The notes under the pieces are model-generated. The model was not told the origin of the DNA and ran no database searches. It saw only the letters and a program-made list of their open reading frames with translations. Positions 1 through 9,031 of a stretch of DNA of 64,000 bases are shown here, in pieces. Source of the DNA: Bdellovibrionota bacterium (GTDB lineage Bacteria; Bdellovibrionota; UBA1018; CAUJDS01). A program made the position numbers and the translations under genes. Position 1 is the first letter of the stretch. Each line of letters opens with the position of its first letter. The stretch spans positions 1 to 64,000 of the forward strand of contig CAUJDS010000060.1 of assembly GCA_963169695.1 (NCBI GenBank). The letters run 5' to 3'.

Positions 1-383
1 ACTCAGCGAGGGGGGTGACAAAACTGAAAGAGTATTCTCAGTAAGTGTGCATGAATACTTGTTACGATGAGTCCCTTTCTGCGCGCGAAATGGAAAGACA
101 TTTTTCATCATCCTATTTGTAATTTAGAATTCTTTCTCAAATCTTCGGTCATTTCTGCTTGACCGAGTTTTTTTATAAAAATGTAATTTGCGTTTTGCAA
201 ATCCAAGCAATGCGTAACACCCCATTACACGCGCAAGACGTCTCGTTGCCGCGTCGACTCCCTAGCAATCCTCCGGGTTCATTTGGATGCTTGTATCGTG
301 TCTCTTATCGAAGACTAATGCCTAAATATTCGCCCAAAAATTCCGTGATATGCAGTCCGAAGAAAAAGAAACGGAGAAATGTA
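1..383. other. Leading non-coding stretch
   Basis: I see no convincing gene here. The reading frame of the HNH gene stays open back to 159, but that extension is low-complexity, has no ribosome binding site and looks unlike protein. The AT-rich segment around 160-190 may carry the promoter of the HNH gene; no clear -35/-10 pair could be assigned. Confidence 0.4.
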
Positions 384-1457
384 ATGCGGCAAAATGAATC
401 CACTCAAGCTTCAAAGATTAAAAACATTAGCACAGGGCAATTGCCTTCTAGCCTCAAGGCATTGTCTGATTCCCAGTTGCAGCTTCGAATCCGAGAGCTT
501 GCCAGAGCTGAGCAGAGACTGACTTTGCAAGTGCTGCTTCACCTCAAAGAAATCTCCGATCGCAAGCTCCATGCAAAACTTGGATACGCTTCCTTGTGGG
601 AATATGCGGTGAAGGAACTTGGCTATTGCGAAGCATCTGCTTCTTCCCGTATCGCCGCTATGCGATTGATGGTGAGTGTCCCAGAAGCTAGGACTCAGAT
701 CGAAAACGGGAAACTCACGCTCTCTCAGGCAGCAAAGATTCAGCAGTTTATCCGCAAGGAGAATCAAGCTTCTTCGGAGCCCATTACGAAAAAAGAAACC
801 AAAGCAATCATTCAGGCCTCTTTAGGTTCTACCATCCGCGAGACCCAGAGGATGCTAGAAGCCAAAGCCCAAGAACGAAGGCCCAGTTTGATTGCTGAAA
901 ATCCGAATCAACCTACCATCTCCTTCCAAGCGGATGAAGAAACTCTGCAGATGCTAGAAAGACTAAGAGAGCTGCGTGGCAACTTAGGAGCCTTGGAGTT
1001 ATTTAAGCTCAGCCTGAAAACCACTTTGGATAAACTCGATCCACTCCGAAAGAAGCAGAAGGTAATAAGTAGCAAACCAGATCTGTCTCTTTTTGCGCAG
1101 AAACTCAAGGATGATTGCCTCGATTTTGATAGGTATTTATGTCCAACGCCTCCAAAGTCTTCACGCTTTATTCCGCAATGGATTCGAATCGAAGTAGCCA
1201 AGCGTAGCAAAGGCCAGTGCGAGTACCACAGTCCTTTAAGTGGCAAACGATGCGAGAGTCGGTACCGAGTTCAATATGATCACATTATTCCAATTGCTCG
1301 TGGAGGAGTAGGAACTCTAGAAAATATTCAGCATCTATGTGGACTACACAATCGCACCAAGGGAGTACAGCTCGAGCCGGCTTACTTAGGGACAGGTCTT
1401 GCGGCTAACCATTCAGAAGGAAGAGCTCCTAATTTAAGTACTCAATCCGATAGGTAA
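384..1457 (+). CDS. HNH endonuclease with DUF222-like N-terminal region
   Basis: Likely an HNH-family nuclease of 357 residues. The C-terminal part shows the zinc/metal-binding HNH pattern: Cys in GQCEYH, then DHIIPIARGG, then N-x-x-x-LC-x-x-HN. The N-terminal 200 residues form a helical region with the pattern LGYASLWEYAVKELGY, shared with the truncated protein at 36384-36749, so the window holds two members of one family. The start at 384 is chosen because CGGAG lies about 8 bases upstream; an open extension back to 159 has no such signal. The family is often multi-copy in predatory bacteria, and its cellular substrate is not known to me. It is followed on the opposite strand by the CCA/poly(A) nucleotidyltransferase. 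Confidence 0.8.
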   Translation: MRQNESTQASKIKNISTGQLPSSLKALSDSQLQLRIRELARAEQRLTLQVLLHLKEISDRKLHAKLGYASLWEYAVKELGYCEASASSRIAAMRLMVSVPEARTQIENGKLTLSQAAKIQQFIRKENQASSEPITKKETKAIIQASLGSTIRETQRMLEAKAQERRPSLIAENPNQPTISFQADEETLQMLERLRELRGNLGALELFKLSLKTTLDKLDPLRKKQKVISSKPDLSLFAQKLKDDCLDFDRYLCPTPPKSSRFIPQWIRIEVAKRSKGQCEYHSPLSGKRCESRYRVQYDHIIPIARGGVGTLENIQHLCGLHNRTKGVQLEPAYLGTGLAANHSEGRAPNLSTQSDR

Positions 1458-1502
1458 TGAATCCCTTGCATCCACCAAGGAGACCTCCCGTGTTGTTTAG
1501 AA

Positions 1503-2924
1503 TCAGGTTACAAAGTGCTTCACCACGAATTCGAGCGCTTCTTCTTTCGTTTGCAGGCGCTTTTCCAATACTAGGTCCTCAACGGTTCTTAGGATTTGAG
1601 TAAAATGGGGTCCTGGTTCAAAGCCGAGTTGAATGAGATCCTCGCCGTCCAAAAGACGCTGGGAGGGCGCACTTTGACGAAATTCCTCTAACTTACTAAA
1701 GCAAAAATCATAATAGGAGAGATTCCCGTCCTGGCTGAGTGTCGATATGCGATGCAGCTCCAATAATTCAGGAAAGCCGGGGTGCTGAATCCATCTCTGG
1801 AGGGTTGCGTTTCGCATTTGAAATACTTCTTTGAACTTAAAAAGCTCTGAGGAAAGGTAAAGAACCTTGGTAGTAATTTCATTGGGCAATTTCAGTCGGC
1901 GACAGATTTGTTCGATATAGAAAAGAAAATCTCGCTCAGGCGTTTTCTCCGGGGTGATGTTCTTGGTTGGTTGAGGCTTTTTGATTTCGTGGAGGAGTAC
2001 GGCCCAGGCAAGAGTTAGGGTTCGGTGGGAACTTTTGGAAAAAAGTTTAAGGCAATGGAGGGTTGTATTCCAAGCGGTGGACTCAGTTTGATCCAAGTGA
2101 GGTTGCTTGATGCTTTTTAGCCACTCCGCTTCCGGAATAATTTCTAATATCAGGTTGGTTTGAGAAAGGAGTTGCAGTGCTTGATCGGGGTGTGGACCCA
2201 TAAGAATGGGTGACAGCTCGGATTGTACACGCTCTCGACTTACTTTTCCCAAGAGTCGAAACCGCTTTTTCAGAGCCTTTAAGGTGTCAGGATCGATTTC
2301 GAAGTGAAGGGTCGTTGCAAATCGGACGGCTCGGAGCAGCCGAAGCGCATCTTCTTGAAACCGATCATCTGGGTCCCCAATGGCTCGAAGGCTCCGTTTT
2401 GCAAGATCCCCGAGTCCTCCCACCAAGTCGAGAATGCGTTGAGTCTTGGGATCGTAATAAATTCCATTGATCGTAAAGTCTCTTCGAAAGGCATCCTCTA
2501 CAGGTCCCTTAAATTGGACGGATTGTGGGCGTCTGTGGTCTTCATAATCTGAGTCCTGCCTAAAAGTGGCAACCTCAACTTCATGATCTCCATCAATAAT
2601 TCGGATGACTCCAAATGCCTTTCCCACTGGATAGGCGTTCGGGAATAGTTCCATTAATTTCTCTGGTCGCGCGCTGGTGGCTATATCGTGATCCTTCGTG
2701 GGGCGACCCATCAAGTAATCCCGCACACTTCCTCCGACGAGGTAAGCGACGTGATCAGCGTCATTGATTTTCTGGACAACATTTCGAACGATCTGTGGCA
2801 ACGGAAATTTCTGGTCAGTCCGGATCCACGTCAAGTCTTCGACCGTCCGTTCGATACTGGCTTTTGATCGTTGACGGCTTGATGTCAGTTTTTTTTGCTT
2901 TGGTGCCTTCCGCTTTTTTTTCAC
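1503..2924 (-). CDS. cca: CCA tRNA nucleotidyltransferase / poly(A) polymerase family protein
   Basis: Class II nucleotidyltransferase that adds CCA or A residues to RNA 3' ends. The head domain shows GGSVRDYLMGR followed by DHDIAT, whose two Asp bind the catalytic metals. PVGKAFGVI, VEVATFR and RRDFTINGI follow, then the EDALRLLRAVRFA segment of the neck. The PVG-x-x-FG and VEVATFR forms favour CCA-adding over PcnB, but this is not decisive. Frame is open to ATG 3023, but a GTG at 2924 is preceded by TTTAGGGG five bases upstream and is my preferred start (473 residues). Either start overlaps the upstream lipoprotein gene out of frame. It is the last gene of the ftsK operon. The N-terminus is an unusually Lys-rich tail. 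Confidence 0.85.
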   Translation of the reverse strand: MKKKRKAPKQKKLTSSRQRSKASIERTVEDLTWIRTDQKFPLPQIVRNVVQKINDADHVAYLVGGSVRDYLMGRPTKDHDIATSARPEKLMELFPNAYPVGKAFGVIRIIDGDHEVEVATFRQDSDYEDHRRPQSVQFKGPVEDAFRRDFTINGIYYDPKTQRILDLVGGLGDLAKRSLRAIGDPDDRFQEDALRLLRAVRFATTLHFEIDPDTLKALKKRFRLLGKVSRERVQSELSPILMGPHPDQALQLLSQTNLILEIIPEAEWLKSIKQPHLDQTESTAWNTTLHCLKLFSKSSHRTLTLAWAVLLHEIKKPQPTKNITPEKTPERDFLFYIEQICRRLKLPNEITTKVLYLSSELFKFKEVFQMRNATLQRWIQHPGFPELLELHRISTLSQDGNLSYYDFCFSKLEEFRQSAPSQRLLDGEDLIQLGFEPGPHFTQILRTVEDLVLEKRLQTKEEALEFVVKHFVT

Positions 2925-3117
2925 TGCTACCCCTAAATTTTTTTGTTGGAACGGGAGTTTCCGATTCTTCTCCCAGCTCAATGGCTCCGTCTGCCTCTGA
3001 GTCAGATTCAATGACGGTTTCACCAGCCACGCCTGAATCGGGCTCTTGAGTAGGTTGCAATGCCCAACTGTTGGAGCAACTGAGAAGGACTCCCAAGATA
3101 AAAAAGCGATTCATCAT
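2815..3117 (-). CDS. Small acidic/Lys-rich putative lipoprotein
   Basis: A 100-residue protein with a signal peptide (MMNRFFILGVLLSC) whose LLSC fits a lipobox with Cys14 as the acylation site. An alternative is signal peptidase I cleavage after SNSWA. The rest is low complexity: Glu/Asp-rich at residues 25-55, then Lys-rich. GCAGGAAAA sits just before the ATG. It lies 12 bases after ftsK and its last 110 bases overlap the start of the nucleotidyltransferase in another frame. I recognise no family. It could be a real short lipoprotein or a reading-frame artefact of a sequence error in the A-runs; signal peptide plus SD makes a real gene more likely. Confidence 0.6.
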   Translation of the reverse strand: MMNRFFILGVLLSCSNSWALQPTQEPDSGVAGETVIESDSEADGAIELGEESETPVPTKKFRGSSEKKAEGTKAKKTDIKPSTIKSQYRTDGRRLDVDPD

Positions 3118-3129
3118 TTTTCCTGCGAT

Positions 3130-5556
3130 CTATCTTATGAGGACTTCCCGGGGTCTGGATCCATCGGCGGGTCCCACGATTCCCCTGGCTTCCATGGTTT
3201 CAATCATGCGAGCTGCTCGGTTATAGCCGACTTTGAGGTGTCTTTGAAGAAAACTTGCAGATGCGTGGCCCGTTCTTTGGACCAGCTCGGTCGCCTCTCG
3301 GAAGAGTTCATCGTGCTCCACGGCTTCCTCTTCATTGCCTTCAGTGCCTTCCTCGTCGTCGATGAGAATTTCATCGCGATAGACGGGTTTACCTTGGGAC
3401 TTAAGAAAAGCTGTAATTTTGTGAATCTCGTCGTCGTCAACAAAGGCTCCATGGAGGCGAATGGACTGAGAGCTTGCCGGAGGGACGAAAAGCATATCGC
3501 CCTGCCCAAGGAGTCTCTCGGCGCCTCCGCGATCAATGATGGTTTTGGAGTCTATATGGCTGGCCAACTGAAAAGACACTCGAGTAGGTAGGTTGGCCTT
3601 AATAAGCCCAGTAATGACGTCGGTTGATGGTCTCTGCGTTGCAATGACCAAGTGGATGCCCGCCGCTCGTGCTTTTTGAGCAATGCGGGCTACGCTTACT
3701 TCAACTTCCTTTCGCGCTACCATCATTAGGTCTGCCAATTCGTCGATGACTAAGACGATGAATGGCAGCCTTCCAACACGAGGTGTGCCGTCCTCATTGG
3801 TTTCGAAAGAATTGATCCAGTCATTGCCGAAGGAAGAACGAGTTTGGTGTTCTTGATTTTCTTCTGCAAGGAGGAGGTCATGAACCACGTCGGCGCCCAT
3901 TTCTTCGACCTTTTGGTTGTAGGAAGAAAGATTTCGGACTCCCATAAGAGCCAATATTCGATAGCGTCTTTCCATTTCTCGAACGGCCCATTTCAGAGCA
4001 ATTGCAGCAGCTTTAGGATCATCTACTACGGGTAGCATGAGGTGAGGCGTATCTTGATAAGCGCGAAACTCAATAAACTTAGGATCAACTAGAATCATCC
4101 TAAGCTCTTCTGGTGTGAATCGGTACAGAAGTGAGCAAATCAAGTTGTTCATGAATACGGATTTTCCAGATCCTGTCTGACCGGCGCAAAGGAGGTGAGG
4201 CATCTTAGACAAATCAGAGAGCATGGGCTGTCCACTGATGTCCTTACCCATTACCACAGGAATGGAGTAACGATCTCCGTAGTAGTCGGGATGCTGAAGA
4301 AGCTCGCGAAGGAAAACGGTTTCTCTGTTTTCACTTGGGATTTCGATTCCGATGACGTTCTTTCCACGAATTGGGCCGAGGATTCGGACGTTTTCTGCTG
4401 CGAGCGCCATTGCTAAGTCGTCTGCCAATGCAACGATCCGAGAAACTTTCACTCCGGGGCCAGGCTTGAATTCATAAAGGGTAATAACGGGTCCGGGTCG
4501 TACGGCGGTAATTTCTCCTTCGATTCCGAAGTCCGTCAACTTTTGAACAAGGATCTTGGAATTCTCAATCAGCTTTTCTTTGCTAAATTCGGTTTTGACA
4601 TTGGGTTGGGGTCGAAGAAATTCAAGTGGAGGTAATTTCCAAGCCCCCTTTTTGGTTGGAATTTTATGGGGTGGCTTGGGTTTGGTGGGTGGCTGAGTTT
4701 CAAGTGGTAATGCATAAGCGCCAGAGGGCTGAGTGGGCAAGGCTGTCTCGGGCTCTTCAATGGCAAGATCAAACTCGGGTTCCCCAGCATCTGTATCCTC
4801 AAGCAATTCCAGCGCCTCATTTTTCGCTGGGAGCGTCGCTTCTGCTTTTTGGCGTTGAGAAAACGCAGTCCATTGCTCACGAGCCCTTTCGAAGGCTCCA
4901 ATTCTCCATTGATGCAACTTGGCTGTCGTAATAGAAAATCCGTTGTGCACGATAATTTCTAAAAAACTCCAAGTATAGGTAGCAACTACGGTAAGAATTT
5001 TTGCAGTAGATTGCGCCACCCAACTCAATGTTCGTCCAATCATCAGCGCAAATGAAAGCGGGGTAGAAAATGCGACAGCGAGAGAGAATACGAGGAGCGA
5101 TACAATGGATGCGCCAAGGTGATTGAGAGAGCGCAGTAAGCTTCCTGCGATCCATGCACCTAAGGCTCCTCCAGTAAGGAGGATTTGACCCGAATAGGGA
5201 AGGTACTTCCATTGAAGCGTGACAAACACCGTGAAAGCCGTAACAGCGACGAACATTCCTGCCAAGCTGCTCGCTACCTTCGAGAATGAGTCGCGTTCGT
5301 ATAGTGTTCCAGCAAGGAAGAGCAAAGCTGCCGGAATCAGAAAGGATCCAAGTCCAATCGTTTGAAGCAAGATTGCAGACAACCCTGCTCCCAACCAACC
5401 ACAGGCATTGAGTGCCGGTTTCGTGGAATTACTGAAGAGTGATGGGTCTGCTGGGTGATGCGTGATCAATGCTGCAAGTGAAAATACCGCAAGTGCGAGG
5501 AGCGTCAGTGTTGCTGCATCTAAAACTAGGCTTTTGGACTTCCGTGTCTGTTTCAT
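3130..5556 (-). CDS. ftsK: DNA translocase FtsK/SpoIIIE
   Basis: Septal DNA pump that clears chromosome from the closing division plane and activates dimer resolution. The 808-residue protein has about four membrane helices in residues 10-180, a short Pro/Glu-rich linker (about 240-320) rather than the very long linker of E. coli FtsK, and the RecA-like motor. Walker A is AGQTGSGKS at about 459-467; Walker B is FIVLVIDELADLMM. ATQRPSTDVITGLIKANLPTR is the usual post-Walker segment. The C-terminal 65 residues are the winged-helix gamma domain that reads KOPS sites (GYNRAARMIETMEARGIVGP). It is the first gene of a leftward operon with the lipoprotein and the nucleotidyltransferase, and is divergent from the barrel gene at 5719. 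Confidence 0.97.
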   Translation of the reverse strand: MKQTRKSKSLVLDAATLTLLALAVFSLAALITHHPADPSLFSNSTKPALNACGWLGAGLSAILLQTIGLGSFLIPAALLFLAGTLYERDSFSKVASSLAGMFVAVTAFTVFVTLQWKYLPYSGQILLTGGALGAWIAGSLLRSLNHLGASIVSLLVFSLAVAFSTPLSFALMIGRTLSWVAQSTAKILTVVATYTWSFLEIIVHNGFSITTAKLHQWRIGAFERAREQWTAFSQRQKAEATLPAKNEALELLEDTDAGEPEFDLAIEEPETALPTQPSGAYALPLETQPPTKPKPPHKIPTKKGAWKLPPLEFLRPQPNVKTEFSKEKLIENSKILVQKLTDFGIEGEITAVRPGPVITLYEFKPGPGVKVSRIVALADDLAMALAAENVRILGPIRGKNVIGIEIPSENRETVFLRELLQHPDYYGDRYSIPVVMGKDISGQPMLSDLSKMPHLLCAGQTGSGKSVFMNNLICSLLYRFTPEELRMILVDPKFIEFRAYQDTPHLMLPVVDDPKAAAIALKWAVREMERRYRILALMGVRNLSSYNQKVEEMGADVVHDLLLAEENQEHQTRSSFGNDWINSFETNEDGTPRVGRLPFIVLVIDELADLMMVARKEVEVSVARIAQKARAAGIHLVIATQRPSTDVITGLIKANLPTRVSFQLASHIDSKTIIDRGGAERLLGQGDMLFVPPASSQSIRLHGAFVDDDEIHKITAFLKSQGKPVYRDEILIDDEEGTEGNEEEAVEHDELFREATELVQRTGHASASFLQRHLKVGYNRAARMIETMEARGIVGPADGSRPREVLIR

Positions 5557-5718
5557 GTTCTCTCTATTTTACATGAGCAAGCCCGCTTTTGTTGTGGATG
5601 TGAGAATTTCTCTTTTCAAGATTACGCGGAGCAGTGCGAGCGAAAAAAAATTGACACCCTAGAAAGTTCGGCACAACCTGTAGCAAGTCAGAACTAAAGA
5701 AGGTGGGAGGCCTGCATC

Positions 5719-6723
5719 ATGAATTTTAATCGAAATCGTATTTACTTCGCTGCAACTGTTATTCTTGGCGCCGCTTTATCGATGCCGCAGGGAGCATGGG
5801 CATCGCGCGCGCGAACCATGGTCTTGGGAGATGGTACTGGCGGACAGGTGCTGGGCGGAATGGCTGGTAGCGGAAACTCTGGAAGTTTGATGTACGATAC
5901 CTATTACAATCACTTCTATAATCCTGCTTTAATTGTTAGCCAGCCGGATTGGGCCATCATTGAAAAATCCAATAGTCAAAATACTGCCGAAGCTGGATTT
6001 ACGACGAGTCTCTTGAGCTTCAAGCTAGGTGGATTCTTCAATCGACCCCTATCTGGAAGTTATGGAGCCTCCATGGCGCCGGTAGATATAGTCTTCGGTG
6101 CGGATATGTTGGTGAAATGGGGATTGGGTTTTACCTATGCCCAAGGCGATGCGGCCAATAAATATGCTGGAATTCGTTTGGGATTTTCGTACCTAGGTAT
6201 TGAGCCCTTTTTTGGAACTTCGCTGATGGGTAATTCTTCGACCGTCACAAAAAATTCGGACCTCCTTACTGGGGTTCGATATCGCTTCGGAGAGTGGACC
6301 CCTCATTTTACCTATCGAAAAAATAAGATCGGTACTGCAGACACCAATTCCACGAAGACTTGGGGGTTTGGAATCGGTCGTCACTTTGATCTCGCTCAAG
6401 GTGCCAAGATGAATTGGGGCTTTAGCTATTGGAATAGAAGCCTAGGTACTAGTTCCGCGACCCATCTCTTTCCAATTGAAATTTCAGTGGAAGCTGAAGC
6501 AACGAGCTGGCTCACCTTGCGAGGCGGATTTACGTTTTCAAAGAGCAATTCTGCCGCTCGTGTAGGTTCAGGCATCATGATTGGCAAAGCTTCTTTTGAC
6601 TGGGTATTCGGACTCAACAACGTGGTCCTCGGATCTACTGAGTCGGGAGAAAAGGTAGACACTACCAATCTAGGATTTGGGCCAGGGTTTTTCTCTGCGG
6701 CTAGCTTGTCTTACGAATGGTGA
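5719..6723 (+). CDS. Putative outer-membrane beta-barrel protein
   Basis: A 334-residue exported protein. The signal peptide covers roughly residues 1-28 (hydrophobic AATVILGAALSMP, cleavage near AWA-S). The mature part alternates short Gly-, aromatic- and polar-rich strands and ends in SLSYEW, with a C-terminal aromatic residue typical of BAM-inserted barrels. The start is preceded by GAAGGTGGGAGG. A conserved-looking YYNHFYNPALIV segment lies near residue 75. I cannot assign a substrate or family. Its own promoter probably lies in the 162-base gap to ftsK, which holds a TTGACA at 5651 without an obvious -10 partner. Confidence 0.65.
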   Translation: MNFNRNRIYFAATVILGAALSMPQGAWASRARTMVLGDGTGGQVLGGMAGSGNSGSLMYDTYYNHFYNPALIVSQPDWAIIEKSNSQNTAEAGFTTSLLSFKLGGFFNRPLSGSYGASMAPVDIVFGADMLVKWGLGFTYAQGDAANKYAGIRLGFSYLGIEPFFGTSLMGNSSTVTKNSDLLTGVRYRFGEWTPHFTYRKNKIGTADTNSTKTWGFGIGRHFDLAQGAKMNWGFSYWNRSLGTSSATHLFPIEISVEAEATSWLTLRGGFTFSKSNSAARVGSGIMIGKASFDWVFGLNNVVLGSTESGEKVDTTNLGFGPGFFSAASLSYEW

Positions 6724-6732
6724 GCGCTTTGG

Positions 6733-7230
6733 CTAAAACGGAACCGAAATTCCGGCGGTCATCCATTCGTGGCTGATGTCGGCTCGGATCCATAGGTAGT
6801 CAAGAGCGCGATAAAAGGCACCGATTCCCAATCGTGGGAATAGTTCGAAGCTTCGAGTCATGATGGCACCACCTAATCCGCCAACGGCAAAGAAAGTCCA
6901 ATTGCTGTTATAGAGAAAGTCCCAACGAAGGTGCAGGCCGTATTGAAAGGGAGTTGTTCCCGCTAGGCCAAGGAGGGGTCCTGCACTTGCTTCAATGCTG
7001 AGTTGGTTGGTCATATCAGGAAAAAATCCGCGATCTTGAATGACCGCAGATACCTGTCCAGTTAGTGCAAAGCCAGCTCGACCGTCAACTACGCCAAGTC
7101 CAGATGAGGCCCCAAAGGCACCATGATGGTCAAAGTGAGGGCCTTTCCATAATTCAGCAGAATAACCCGTAGACGGAACAAGCACGGCGAATCCTAGGAT
7201 AAGGGCAATAAGACTTAGTTTTTGAATCAT
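6733..7230 (-). CDS. Exported hypothetical protein, possible small barrel
   Basis: A 165-residue protein with a clear signal peptide (MIQKLSLIALILGFAVLVPS, cleavage after GYSA). The start at 7230 is set by AGGAGG four bases upstream; ten upstream in-frame codons are unlikely to be used. The mature part is rich in Gly and aromatic residues in alternating strands and ends in VPF, so a small outer-membrane barrel is plausible. It runs convergently against the barrel gene at 5719, with ten bases between the two stop codons. No family is recognised. Confidence 0.6.
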   Translation of the reverse strand: MIQKLSLIALILGFAVLVPSTGYSAELWKGPHFDHHGAFGASSGLGVVDGRAGFALTGQVSAVIQDRGFFPDMTNQLSIEASAGPLLGLAGTTPFQYGLHLRWDFLYNSNWTFFAVGGLGGAIMTRSFELFPRLGIGAFYRALDYLWIRADISHEWMTAGISVPF

Positions 7231-7278
7231 GGAGCCTCCTTTATTGAGTCGAGGAAACAAGATCTACCTCAAAGCAAC

Positions 7279-7920
7279 TTACAACTCCAGACGCGAAAGG
7301 AGGTTGTGAATCATGGCTGCTGTGGCGCCCCATATGCGGTGCGTCTCAATTGTGTAAACATGAGTAGCAAATGTCTGACCGTTGGACTCAAAGCGATCAA
7401 GACGATAGTGAAGGGGGTTTTGAAAAGAAGAGAGCGGAATCCAGCCAGCCCACTCCATCTCTCCTGGATCCAAATCAATTTTCTGCTTTGACACTGCTTC
7501 TTTCAGAACTCCGACCCATGGTCTGACCCAGTATCCAGAACTAAGCGTTGGAAGGATCGGGAGATGACCAATGATTTCGAAAGACTCAGGATCCAAGCCC
7601 GTTTCTTCGTGAGTCTCGCGCAGGGCTGTGGCTTTGGAGGTTTCGAGAGGGTCTGATTCTTCGTCCTCATCATGGCGCTTTCCTCCTGGAAACGCATAAT
7701 GACCTTTATGGGTGGGTACATTTTGCGATCGACGTGTCAAAAGGAGCTGTGGTTCTTCGGTCCCATCTTCAAAGCCCCAAAGGGCCAAGACACTGGCTTC
7801 CACGATTTCTTTTGAAGACTTGGCAAATTGGGCATTTTGAAAGTAGGGGAGGTTTTTCTGAAGTCCATTTTGGAGCAAATCGATCCATTTTTTTCGATCC
7901 ATGGCCTTTTTCCGATGCAT
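7279..7920 (-). CDS. Nudix hydrolase, CoA pyrophosphatase-like
   Basis: A Nudix hydrolase of about 213 residues. The Nudix box is recognisable as GG-x-x-x-x, then TALRETHEETGLD, the REx2EExGLD-like core that binds Mg2+. The segment ALLLTRRSQNVPTHKGHYAFPGGKRH matches the NudL/CoA-pyrophosphatase group, where an R-x-x-x-V-x-x-H-x-G-x-x-x-FPGG pattern precedes the box. The likely reaction is hydrolysis of CoA or a related nucleoside diphosphate derivative. The frame is open to 8043, but that part lies under the divergent epmA gene; ATG at 7920 or 7902 is preferred, neither with a strong SD. Confidence 0.8.
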   Translation of the reverse strand: MHRKKAMDRKKWIDLLQNGLQKNLPYFQNAQFAKSSKEIVEASVLALWGFEDGTEEPQLLLTRRSQNVPTHKGHYAFPGGKRHDEDEESDPLETSKATALRETHEETGLDPESFEIIGHLPILPTLSSGYWVRPWVGVLKEAVSKQKIDLDPGEMEWAGWIPLSSFQNPLHYRLDRFESNGQTFATHVYTIETHRIWGATAAMIHNLLSRLEL

Positions 7921-7966
7921 TTTTTGAGGGTTGTCATTACAAGGGGACACTATACGAGGTGGAACT

Positions 7967-9031
7967 TTGAATAGTCCAATCCAAACCTTTCGCAGCCAAA
8001 TCCAAGATCCCGCGCGCCAACATGCCGTTCGTGTACGAGGCAAAGTGGAAGGAGGGATTCGGTCCTATTTTCAATCTCACGATTTTTTGGAAGTAAGAAC
8101 ACCGCTTCTTGCGCCTTGTCCTGGAATGGAAGTACACATCCGCCCGTTTGCAGTCACGGATTGGAAAAAGAATCGACGCTACGCTTTGCCAACCTCTCCC
8201 GAGTTTGGAATGAAGAAGCTTCTTGCCGGTGGAATGGAACGAATCTTCCAGATCTGTCCTGCTTTTCGCGATGAACCTGTTTCGACAACTCACCTTCCAG
8301 AATTTACGATGTTGGAGTGGTATCAAGTAAGTCAGGGTCCACATTCTGGATTCGAATGGGTGATGAAGCAGACAGAAGAGCTTGTACAGTCTATTGCGCT
8401 TGCCTTTGACGGGCAGCTCGTACGAAATTATCAAGGCAAGCAAGTAGACCTTCGCGGTCCTTGGCCTAAGTATCGAATCAACGACCTCTTCAAAAAATGG
8501 ATTGGCATTGATTTGCTCTCGCATCAAAGCAGCTCGTCGCTTGCTGCGGTTTGTGAATCGCGAGGGCTTCCGATTTCTCCCGAAGACACTTGGGATGATC
8601 TCTACTTCAAGCTTTGGTTGAATTTTATTGAGCCCGAGCTGGATGATGGTCGCCCGTGTTTTGTGACAGACTATCCTCCTAGTCAGTCAGCTTTGGCCCG
8701 AGTCGAAACAAGTCCAATCGATGGCGCGCCATGGGCGCTTCGTTTTGAGGTTTATATGGCGGGATTTGAATTGGCAAATGCCTTCAATGAACTCCTCGAT
8801 CCCTATGCGCAAGAAAAGCGTTTTGAGAAAGACATGGAATTGCGAACCGAATTGTATTCTGACGACTTTCCGAAGACTCCCGTGGATCAAGCCTTTCTGC
8901 GTGCCTTGCGCGAAGGAATGCCGGAATGCGGTGGAATCGCTTTAGGTGTGGATCGACTGGTCATGTTTTTTGCAGATGTTGCTGATATCCGGCTCACTCA
9001 GTGGCTGCCGGTCACTTCTGAAGATTCTTAA
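7967..9031 (+). CDS. epmA: EF-P--(R)-beta-lysine ligase EpmA (GenX/PoxA)
   Basis: A truncated lysyl-tRNA-synthetase paralog (354 residues) lacking the anticodon-binding domain. It attaches beta-lysine to the conserved Lys of elongation factor P. Motif 2 is visible as FRDEPVSTTHLPEFTMLEWY, the Lys pocket as GFELANAFNEL, and motif 3 as GGIALGVDRLVMFF. A TTG at 7967 with GAGGTGG three to six bases upstream is the best start; an upstream TTG at 7931 has a poorly spaced signal. It overlaps the convergent pseudouridine synthase by 20 bases. Its presence predicts efp and the aminomutase epmB elsewhere; neither is in this window. Confidence 0.9.
   Translation: MNSPIQTFRSQIQDPARQHAVRVRGKVEGGIRSYFQSHDFLEVRTPLLAPCPGMEVHIRPFAVTDWKKNRRYALPTSPEFGMKKLLAGGMERIFQICPAFRDEPVSTTHLPEFTMLEWYQVSQGPHSGFEWVMKQTEELVQSIALAFDGQLVRNYQGKQVDLRGPWPKYRINDLFKKWIGIDLLSHQSSSSLAAVCESRGLPISPEDTWDDLYFKLWLNFIEPELDDGRPCFVTDYPPSQSALARVETSPIDGAPWALRFEVYMAGFELANAFNELLDPYAQEKRFEKDMELRTELYSDDFPKTPVDQAFLRALREGMPECGGIALGVDRLVMFFADVADIRLTQWLPVTSEDS

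Noticed and set aside
4877-5398. 173-codon minus-strand open frame inside ftsK
   Set aside because: Another frame of the same strand as ftsK, with no ribosome binding site and no recognisable protein pattern.
5651-5679. TTGACA promoter upstream of the barrel gene
   Set aside because: No acceptable -10 hexamer at 16-18 bases spacing, so no promoter is claimed.
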